Of a DNA stretch of 6,319 nucleotides, positions 1 to 4,615 are shown one piece after another. Each line of letters starts with the position of its first letter. Positions within the stretch are counted from its first letter, which is position 1. The position numbers were made by a program, and so were the translations under genes. The notes under the pieces are model-generated. The model made no database searches. It saw only the letters and a program-made list of their open reading frames with translations, and was not told the origin of the DNA. The stretch is from Deltaproteobacteria bacterium (GTDB lineage Bacteria; Desulfobacterota; Desulfobacteria; Desulfobacterales; ETH-SRB1): NCBI GenBank assembly GCA_019314185.1, contig JAFCZU010000309.1, forward strand, positions 1 to 6,319. The letters are read 5' to 3'.

Positions 1-704
1 TGTCCCGGATAAAGCCATTTCAGTGTAATTTCCTCAAGGGGAACAAAAATGATGACTCCCACGACAGAGAGCACACCCAAAATTCCAAGCAAAGATTTAA
101 AGAACCTTCTGCCGTATTCCCGGCTATCAACCAGAAGAAAACCTAAAAGACAGAGAAAGGCAGGGAAATAGAGTATTGTAAGATTGTTGAAATAATGGAC
201 AAGAATGAATGTGAACAGAATCCCGCCTAATATGTCTCCAATATTATCAAAGAAATAGACCCTGCCGATACTTGTTCTTTTTGTGCCATACGAAGGCAGG
301 ACACTGCAGGCAAGAGTGAGAAGACCACCCGTAATAATGCAATAGGGCAATAAAAGGACAGTTGCCCAGATGATCAGTGGTCCAATGCCGGGCAATTCTC
401 CCCTGATAAAAAGATAATCTCTGAGGAAGCGAATGAGAAATATATGGGCAATAGGAAGAAAGGCAACAAGGAAAAGAGAAGCACGGAATAAAGCCATCTG
501 TACCACGGAAGACCTTATAAATCTTCCCAGCCATGCTCCGAATCCTGTTAGTAAAAGCCACAGGGAGAAGAGAACTCCCAGGACAATTTCATTCCCCGCA
601 AAGACATTAATGAACTCACGAATAACGGTAATCTGTGTAATGACGTGAGATATGCCAAGGACTGTTATCGCAAAAGGTATGGAAAACCGGTTTACAGCCC
701 CCAT
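1..704 (-). CDS. Membrane-embedded spermidine-synthase-like protein, N-terminal part (3' end outside window)
   Basis: The frame is open from an ATG at 704 to the window edge, giving 234 residues without a stop. A TGA lies three codons upstream in the same frame (711-713), and GGAGG sits 11 bases before the ATG, so this start is well supported. The protein is very hydrophobic, with about seven membrane segments near residues 8-26, 38-60, 68-92, 105-135, 152-170, 173-192 and 204-222. The 'REFINVFAGNEIVLG..SLWLL..G.GAWLG' region (29-60) and the 'GRVYFFDNIGDILGG' segment (148-161) are typical of the membrane half of spermidine/spermine-synthase-like proteins. These usually carry a Rossmann-type aminopropyltransferase-like domain after the membrane part; here it would lie off the left edge, so it cannot be confirmed. 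The gene begins 55 bp after the EcsC gene on the same strand and may be co-transcribed. Substrate is unknown; polyamine synthesis should not be assumed. Confidence 0.78.
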   Translation of the reverse strand, partial: MGAVNRFSIPFAITVLGISHVITQITVIREFINVFAGNEIVLGVLFSLWLLLTGFGAWLGRFIRSSVVQMALFRASLFLVAFLPIAHIFLIRFLRDYLFIRGELPGIGPLIIWATVLLLPYCIITGGLLTLACSVLPSYGTKRTSIGRVYFFDNIGDILGGILFTFILVHYFNNLTILYFPAFLCLLGFLLVDSREYGRRFFKSLLGILGVLSVVGVIIFVPLEEITLKWLYPG

Positions 705-759
705 AATGAATCAGGCCTCCATTATCCGGGAAGTAACTTGTTTAAGGAGCTAAATCTAC

Positions 760-1566
760 TTACGTAGCGTGGGGCCTCTGTGCCCCATAGAGTCCATCAT
801 AGATTTTCTTTACCTCATCGTAGCCATATTTTCCTTCGAGACGTCGCACAATAAAATGTCCGCGCGCCATGTCCTGAAAATGATCGACAAACAACATGTT
901 TAAAATAGAACCACCTGCGGCGCCAATTACAGGCACAGCTGGTGCCGCAACTTTCTCAGATACTTGAACGCCAAACCGGGAGGCAACCTGAGCTATAAGC
1001 CGAACAATTACGGGGGCTCCTTTTTCGGCCATGCCCCGTTCTGCCATGTACTGAGCAGCTTCTGTTACTGCACGAGCCAGTCCCGCTCGAATTACGAAAT
1101 ACCCGGTCTCGGCTGCATCATCGTCTTTGCCCGGACCTCCCAAAGCGAAAACTTCAATACAGGCCATTTTAGTTTCCGGTTCGCTAATTTGTTCGCCTTC
1201 ACTTCTCGCAATATCTGCTATTGAGCGCATCATGATTGTTGTTGAGATCGGAAGCTCCACCGGCAACGCAGGGAATCCAAAGAAACCACCACCTGCACCG
1301 GATGCAGCAACCAGAATTTTGTGTAGAAAGTCAGACGAGGTTTGACCGGATCTTTTGTTCATAGTAACAATAGCTGCTTCCATCGCTACTGTTAATGCCT
1401 TTTGGGTGCTGGAAGCTACAATGTCAGACCAGTTTTTTGGAAGAAGTGCGAAGCCCTTTTCAATTGGCGCTCCAAACATATTTGTGATTTTTGCGGCTAA
1501 ACCGGGATTTTCAAGCAATGACCTGGCATATCTCAAATCCTCTAAATCTTTTTCCGGAATACTCAT
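760..1566 (-). CDS. EcsC family protein
   Basis: This 268-residue protein matches the EcsC family in length and in its hallmark central segment, 'GGFFGFPALPVELPIS' followed by 'TTIMMRSIADIARSEGE' (residues about 92-125). A second glycine/alanine-rich hydrophobic stretch, 'APAVPVIGAAGGSILNMLF' (about 208-226), could be membrane-associated. A conserved-looking C-terminal segment, 'FQDMARGHFIVRRLEGKYG', follows. There is no signal peptide. EcsC is named after the third gene of the Bacillus ecs ABC-transporter operon; the biochemical role of the family is not settled, so no reaction is given. I chose the ATG at 1566 over an in-frame GTG at 1572 because the AGAGGTG ribosome site is correctly spaced for the ATG and overlaps the GTG. 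The neighbours are decayed toxin genes upstream and the membrane synthase-like gene 55 bp downstream. No convincing own promoter was seen in 1567-1729. Confidence 0.88.
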   Translation of the reverse strand: MSIPEKDLEDLRYARSLLENPGLAAKITNMFGAPIEKGFALLPKNWSDIVASSTQKALTVAMEAAIVTMNKRSGQTSSDFLHKILVAASGAGGGFFGFPALPVELPISTTIMMRSIADIARSEGEQISEPETKMACIEVFALGGPGKDDDAAETGYFVIRAGLARAVTEAAQYMAERGMAEKGAPVIVRLIAQVASRFGVQVSEKVAAPAVPVIGAAGGSILNMLFVDHFQDMARGHFIVRRLEGKYGYDEVKKIYDGLYGAQRPHAT

Positions 1567-1569
1567 TTT

Positions 1570-1576
1570 CACCTCT
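1570..1576 (-). promoter_or_regulatory. Ribosome binding site that decides the EcsC start
   Basis: The minus strand reads AGAGGTG, followed by AAA and the ATG at 1566. The spacing suits that ATG. The alternative GTG codon at 1572-1570 lies inside this element, so it is an unlikely start. Confidence 0.6.
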
Positions 1577-1729
1577 TGTCAATTACGAAGATAATCTGGT
1601 GACACCTTGCCTGTTTCCGTTTGATAGAAGTAAATATGGCATCTGCGTTATGTGGCAATATTCTAAAGTTCATGTTTCGCTTGCATCATCGGCTGCATTT
1701 GCCTGGTTCGATGCTGGAAAGACCAAATC

Positions 1730-1948
1730 TTATGGAGTTATCAATTTTACAGTTGGAAAATACGATTGATATCTATAGACATCTCTCGTAATTAAATCCA
1801 AATTCTGGACGGCGGCTTGTGCACCAATAAAAAAATCCGGGAGCGGAGTTCTTTTTATGCCCTTTCTTTTTTTGTATTTAAGGTAAGCTTTTCCAGCTAA
1901 AAACAATGCCTCTGCTTTTCCTGTAAACCTCCATTCAATTGTTCTGCT
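1730..1948 (-). pseudogene. C-terminal remnant of a second PIN-domain (VapC-like) toxin
   Basis: An open frame of 72 codons, entered from a stop (TAA, 1951-1949) and without a plausible start codon, encodes the C-terminal half of a PIN-domain protein. Diagnostic pieces are 'EALFLAGKAYLKYKKRKG' (13-30), 'LPDFFIGAQAAVQ' (36-48), 'LDLITRD' (50-56) and the ending 'RYQSYFPTVKLITP' (59-72). This matches the VapC subfamily with the 'GKA..YR..GG....LPDFFIGAHAAV..LPLLTRD..RYR.YFP...LI.P' pattern. The two acidic residues of the C-terminal half of a PIN active site are visible as D38 and D56. The N-terminal half, with the first catalytic Asp and the start, is missing: about 70 residues compared with roughly 130-140 in full-length relatives. 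It starts 11 bp after the stop of the first broken PIN gene but belongs to a different subfamily, so it is not that gene's own tail. The 163 bp between it and the EcsC gene hold nothing I recognise. Confidence 0.82.
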
Positions 1949-1958
1949 TTACCAAGTC

Positions 1959-2275
1959 TCATACAATTCGTTCAAAAACTTTTTGATAATCAGCAAGTTT
2001 TTCCACATGACCAAATCTATTAACCTTGGCAACATGCTTGAAATCATTGGTAACGAATATCGCATCGTTTACGATTGCCAAGGCGTGATATAAAGAATCG
2101 CTGAGTTCAGGATAACCACTTTTCGGATTTCCCGTTCTAACAACAAACTTGGCGCTACGAGTTGAATTTCATTTGCAATCGCATGAGATATCAACTGTCT
2201 GGCCGTCGCCTGTAATTGACGCCCGTATATAATTTCCAGAAAAACATTAGCATCCGGTACAATTATATTATTCAT
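1959..2275 (-). pseudogene. PIN-domain (VapC-like) toxin, frameshifted and probably internally deleted
   Basis: The gene starts with an ATG at 2275 that overlaps the antitoxin's last codons by 8 bases, the usual toxin arrangement. The first frame gives 'MNNIIVPDANVFLEIIYG' and 'IQLVAPSLLLE' (residue 47), the N-terminal half of a PIN domain, then runs to a stop at 2071-2069. The C-terminal half continues in the -1 frame as 'TGNPKSGYPELSDSLYHALA', then 'IVNDAIFVTNDFKHVAKVNR' and 'FGHVEKLADYQKVFERIV', ending at TGA 1961-1959. Joined at the shift this is 105 residues with the four acidic PIN positions present (D8, E47, D60, D78). PIN ribonuclease toxins are usually about 130-140 residues, and the stretch between the 'PSLLLxE' helix and 'DSLYHALA' is normally some 30-50 residues longer. 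I infer an out-of-frame internal deletion rather than a single-base indel. The product is very unlikely to be an active ribonuclease. Confidence 0.83.
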
Positions 2276-2564
2276 AGTTCTTTATTGCCTGTATTCGTCT
2301 TTTTGAACGAATTTGACGTAAAACTTCTGTAGGATCCTCATTCATTGAAAGTGTCGGTAGACTCTGTAACTGATCAAGTAAATGCTGCCTTTCTGAATCA
2401 AGGGGAGCCTGCGCAGGGTAGGGGCTCTCTGTATTTACAGGAACCAAGCGAGCCAAAGGTTTCCCTTTCCTTTCAATAGTAATAACATCGCCTTTATAAA
2501 ACACTTCATCAAGCAATGTACCAAATTGCCGACGTGCACTGGTAACATCAACTGTCCTTTGCAT
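2268..2564 (-). CDS. Phd/YefM-type antitoxin
   Basis: This 98-residue protein begins 'MQRTVDVTSARRQFGTLLDE' and continues 'GDVITIERKGKPLARLVPV', the DNA-binding fold of the Phd/YefM antitoxin family. The C-terminal part (residues 48-98) is charged and includes 'NEDPTEVLRQIRSKRR', the region that in relatives wraps around and blocks the partner toxin. The ATG at 2564 has GGAGG six bases upstream (2571-2575). The gene is intact and ends in an 8-base overlap with the PIN toxin start, showing they were a translationally coupled pair. In the family, the antitoxin binds its own promoter and represses it; a promoter and an inverted repeat at 2595-2644 fit that. Since its toxin is broken, it now looks like an orphan antitoxin. 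It could still neutralise a related toxin elsewhere in the genome, but that is inference. Confidence 0.92.
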   Translation of the reverse strand: MQRTVDVTSARRQFGTLLDEVFYKGDVITIERKGKPLARLVPVNTESPYPAQAPLDSERQHLLDQLQSLPTLSMNEDPTEVLRQIRSKRRIQAIKNYE

Positions 2565-2594
2565 ACTCTACCTCCATCCTTAATAGGATTTGCA

Positions 2595-2623
2595 ACCATA
2601 TATGTTATATAAGTTATAATGGT
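2595..2623. promoter_or_regulatory. Candidate antitoxin operator (inverted repeat)
   Basis: ACCAT at 2595-2599 is mirrored by ATGGT at 2619-2623. Between them lies the 8-bp palindrome TTATATAA near the centre, and GTTATA occurs twice in direct repeat on the plus strand. The element covers the -10 region of the promoter before the antitoxin gene, which is where Phd/YefM proteins usually bind to repress their own operon. Binding by this antitoxin is inferred from position only. Confidence 0.45.
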
Positions 2624-2644
2624 TTAAAAAATTAGATTTGTCAA
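2616..2644 (-). promoter_or_regulatory. Sigma-70-type promoter of the toxin-antitoxin operon
   Basis: On the minus strand a perfect -35 hexamer TTGACA (2644-2639) is followed after 17 bases by CATTAT (2621-2616), a four-of-six match to the -10 consensus in very AT-rich DNA. It lies about 50 bp upstream of the antitoxin ATG and overlaps the palindromic operator candidate. No other good promoter was seen between here and the antitoxin. Confidence 0.6.
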
Positions 2645-2787
2645 CTCTCAATTAAGGAAGCCATGTGATTTAGAAGAATCATTCAACGGGTAAAAAAATG
2701 AAATGGAAGCAGAATGCCAAGTTGACGGGTAAATTTTAGCGGCATAATGACAAAGAAAGAAGAAAGGAAGGTCAGGGAAGAAAGAGG

Positions 2788-2881
2788 AAAGGGATCAGAA
2801 AGGGAAAGGGGTCGAAAGGGGTCAGAAAGGGGTCACCCATTCAAGGTGAGGTCACCCATTTCATTTCATTTGACCCCATTT
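2788..2881. repeat. Cluster of GGGGTCA direct and inverted repeats
   Basis: The unit AAAGGGGTC(A/G) occurs three times nearly back to back (2805-2814, 2815-2824, 2826-2835), preceded by a variant, AAAGGGATCA (2788-2797). The last copy runs into GGTCACCCATT (2831-2841), which is repeated 19 bases later (2850-2860). GGGGTCA (2829-2835) is mirrored by TGACCCC (2871-2877), enclosing a smaller stem GGTGA/TCACC (2845-2849 and 2852-2856). The nested structure could fold as a hairpin on either strand. It resembles short intergenic repeat families of the REP/BIME kind or the ends of a small mobile element, but no transposase is present in the window. Confidence 0.6.
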
Positions 2882-2944
2882 CATTTTTATCTCGAGAAAT
2901 CCGGCTGCTTTTTCCACTTTCCGGGCGTTTTTTGATGCGTTCTT

Positions 2945-2962
2945 GTGAAACGGATTTTTCAC
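2945..2962. repeat. Short inverted repeat (6-bp stem, 6-base loop)
   Basis: GTGAAA (2945-2950) and TTTCAC (2957-2962) form a perfect six-base stem about 45 bp downstream of the lipoprotein stop. It could be a weak transcription-end or mRNA-stability hairpin for the envelope operon. On the minus strand no T-run follows it, so I do not call it an intrinsic terminator. Confidence 0.3.
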
Positions 2963-3004
2963 CGGACCATTTACCATCCTGACGGCTCTCCCAGCCTAAC
3001 CAAT

Positions 3005-3295
3005 CTATCGCCGCTTGGTCGGTCGCTTGGTCGGTCGCTTGGTCGGTCGCTTGGCCGGTGGCTTTGGACGACCGATCCCCGGTGGCTTTACACTCGGGGG
3101 TTTTGAAGGCCGATCCGGCTTATCAGGCCGATCAATAATAATCGTCGTGTTATCACCATATCCCCAATACGGATACGGATCGTAGTAACTTCCGTAATAG
3201 ATTGTAGAATGGGTTGATCCCGAACCGGCACAACCTGAAAGGAAGAGTACAGTCCCTGCAATAATGATGAATGTCAGTCGCTTGAAAATTTTCAT
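3005..3295 (-). CDS. Small proline/lysine/arginine-rich lipoprotein
   Basis: The 96-residue product has a classic lipoprotein signal: 'MKIFKR', a hydrophobic core (7-18) and the lipobox 'LSGC' with Cys22. Ala23 after the Cys, rather than Asp, suggests sorting to the outer membrane. The mature part starts with a Ser/Tyr-rich stretch ('STIYYGSYYDPYPYWGYGD'), then 'TTIIIDRPDKPDRPSKPP'. It ends in a basic, proline-rich tail with three exact KRPT units plus KRR (82-96). No enzymatic domain is visible. Short lipoproteins of this composition are common and uncharacterised; a cell-wall or surface-binding role of the basic tail is only a guess. The ATG overlaps the stop of the VOC gene (ATGA), so translation is probably coupled. 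A G-rich site (GAGGGG) lies just upstream inside the VOC gene. Confidence 0.82.
   Translation of the reverse strand: MKIFKRLTFIIIAGTVLFLSGCAGSGSTHSTIYYGSYYDPYPYWGYGDNTTIIIDRPDKPDRPSKPPSVKPPGIGRPKPPAKRPTKRPTKRPTKRR
3012..3059 (-). repeat. 12-bp tandem repeat, four copies, coding KRPT
   Basis: The plus strand shows CGCTTGGTCGGT three times exactly (3012-3023, 3024-3035, 3036-3047) and a fourth copy with one change (CGCTTGGCCGGT, 3048-3059). The unit is a multiple of three, so copy-number changes alter only the length of the basic tail of the lipoprotein and not its frame. Confidence 0.85.
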
Positions 3296-4196
3296 TGTAT
3301 CTTGCCCCCCTCTAAATCATTGATTCCTGACCATTCCTGAATCATAAAAAGAGCACCGGAAGGATCTGCCAGCAAGGCGACTTGTTCAACAACGTCAGGG
3401 TTCTCAGGCTCGATTAAAACCCTTCCCCCCAGTTGCTTCGCCAAGGTTGATATTGCCTTGACATCATTCACCTTGATAACCGGAACCCATCTTTGCTCCA
3501 AAGCCTTGTTAAAAAGATTTCGGATTCCAGCACGCCATTGTTCATCAGCTTTCAGTATCCAATATGAGCCCAGCTTTTCAATCGTCGAATACCCTGCAAG
3601 CTCCTTGTAAAAATTGGCTGAATCATTCGGATCATTGGTCCAAAGTTCGTGCCAAAGCCAGGAACCTGCCTCAATCGGCCCGTCGCTTGGATCACCATTT
3701 TCCGTACGAATCAAAGAAAATTGTGCACCATGTGGGTCACTGACCAAGGCAACCCATCCACGATCTTTTATCTGCTCTGGGCCCTTATGTACCTTGCCGC
3801 CATTTGCTAAAACCACACTTGCTGCTTGATCGACATCGGGAACGGACAGAGATGCAATCCAGCGTGCAGCATGGCGCTCAAGGGACTTCGGCTGAATATT
3901 TATTATCCCGCCGATACGCTTGTCGTTGAGTTTAACGATTGTATATCGGCCACGTTGCTCAAAAGTCCAATTCAATAGCTGGCCATAAAAAGTTCTGGCT
4001 GCAGCAACATCACTGGTCACAAGATCGTGCCAGACAAATTTACCCGGATAATAAGTAAGGGTGTTTTCTTCAAAAATAGGTGCATCAGCACGGTGGATGA
4101 TGGAACAACCCGTCTGAAGCATGATTGCGATGCCACAGATCCCAAAAAAAGGACCAGTCGCAAAAGGGACATACCCCTGTTATTAATTTTTTGCAT
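3292..4196 (-). CDS. Two-domain VOC (glyoxalase-fold) protein with signal peptide; frame interrupted at a poly-T tract
   Basis: The uninterrupted body from the ATG at 4122 is 276 residues with two VOC modules: 28-138 ('GKFVWHDLVTSDVAAARTFY' to 'DPHGAQFSLIR') and 155-263 ('WLWHELWTNDPNDSANFY' to 'DPSGALFMIQEW'). This resembles the Cfp30B-like group of the glyoxalase/bleomycin-resistance superfamily. The first-strand histidines (H32, H158) are present, but a metal-binding Glu is not obvious in the last strand of either module, so catalysis is uncertain. ATG 4122 has no ribosome site. A perfect AGGAGG lies five bases before an ATG at 4196 that starts 'MQKINNRGMSLLRLVLF', out of frame by one base. 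One extra T in the seven-T run (4144-4150) gives 301 residues with a full signal peptide leading into 'MLQTGC' (Cys31). The lipobox is imperfect (Gln at -3). Sequencing error, a real mutation and phase variation are all possible. The stop overlaps the next gene's ATG. Confidence 0.85.
4144..4150 (-). other. Seven-T homopolymer where the VOC gene loses frame
   Basis: The coding strand has TTTTTTT inside the signal-peptide core. Upstream of it the frame from ATG 4196 is open and hydrophobic. Downstream, the body frame continues as 'GICGIAIMLQTGC', one base out of register. Eight Ts would join the two smoothly. Confidence 0.7.
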
Positions 4197-4201
4197 ATCT
4201 T

Positions 4202-4207
4202 CCTCCT
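4202..4207 (-). promoter_or_regulatory. Strong ribosome binding site that places the VOC start at 4196
   Basis: The minus strand reads AGGAGG, then AAGAT, then ATG (4196-4194). This is the best Shine-Dalgarno in the operon. It points to a start 74 bases upstream of the first Met of the uninterrupted frame. Confidence 0.75.
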
Positions 4208-4248
4208 ATTCAGTAAAATTGTATGGCATTAATGTTGGATGATTGCTT

Positions 4249-4575
4249 TCATTTGAAAAAATCCACATGTATATTAAAAGCATATGTTGCCGATCTGACT
4301 GCAATTGCAACGATAATTCCGGTAAATATTAAACCTGTCAATGCAATGATGACAGATAAAGCCTTTGAAGTCCGGGAAGAGGGTCGAATGTCGCCATAAC
4401 CAACAGTGGTAGCTGTAATGAAAGACCAGTATAAAGCATCAAATTTTTTCCATGATTCTATACGGCCTACAATCTGACCGAGACAAATAGTTGTGAGCAT
4501 AATCAACAGTAATAACGGCGCTGTATAGTAAAGTCCGTATAAAAATGTTTTCAGAAATGAAAATGTGAAATCCAT
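4249..4575 (-). CDS. Two-TM potassium channel (ion_trans_2 type)
   Basis: This 108-residue protein has the layout of a minimal KcsA-like subunit. TM1 is at about 14-36, a pore helix at about 45-56 ('DALYWSFITAT'), the selectivity filter TVGYGD at 57-62 and TM2 at about 72-96. Four subunits would form a K+-selective pore in the inner membrane. It lacks the cytoplasmic RCK/TrkA-N regulatory domain and has only about a dozen residues after TM2, so any gating signal is not visible. The ATG at 4575 follows GGGGGA at four bases, a weak to moderate ribosome site. It sits 40 bp after the RND gene and 52 bp before the VOC gene start, on the same strand, so it is probably part of one transcript. Why a K+ pore should accompany an efflux pump is unknown; counter-ion flow or membrane-potential control is speculation. 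Confidence 0.9.
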   Translation of the reverse strand: MDFTFSFLKTFLYGLYYTAPLLLLIMLTTICLGQIVGRIESWKKFDALYWSFITATTVGYGDIRPSSRTSKALSVIIALTGLIFTGIIVAIAVRSATYAFNIHVDFFK

Positions 4576-4615
4576 TTATCCCCCATGAGAAGCTGCTATT
4601 ACGATTTTTTTTGAG

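Larger units (their letters stand above)
2645..3004. other. Gene-poor spacer between lipoprotein gene and toxin-antitoxin promoter
   Basis: No convincing gene is present on either strand. A 62-codon frame on the plus strand (2747-2935) is low-complexity (Lys/Arg/Glu-rich) and is created by the purine-rich repeats, so it is not called. The stretch contains the GGGGTCA repeat cluster, an inverted repeat at 2945-2962, and otherwise unremarkable AT-rich DNA at 2645-2740. No terminator with a clear T-run was found after the lipoprotein stop at 3005. Confidence 0.6.

Noticed and set aside
247..561. 104-codon minus-strand frame inside the membrane synthase-like gene
   Set aside because: It is in another frame of the larger open frame 704 to 1, which has a proper start, a ribosome site and a family-specific sequence.
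1695..1729. GGTTCGAT motif resembling a tRNA T-loop
   Set aside because: The flanking bases do not form a T-stem, and no acceptor, anticodon or D arm can be drawn.
1491..1769. 92-codon plus-strand frame across the EcsC start and the PIN remnant
   Set aside because: It runs antisense to the 5' end of the EcsC gene and to the 3' end of the PIN remnant, both strongly supported, and has no family resemblance.
2722..2749. Plus-strand promoter-like TTGACG ... CATAAT
   Set aside because: The spacer is only 15 bases for the best -10 match, and no plausible plus-strand gene follows.
2747..2935. 62-codon plus-strand frame starting MTKKEERK
   Set aside because: It is low-complexity and built from the purine-rich GGGGTCA repeats, with no good ribosome site and no recognisable domain.
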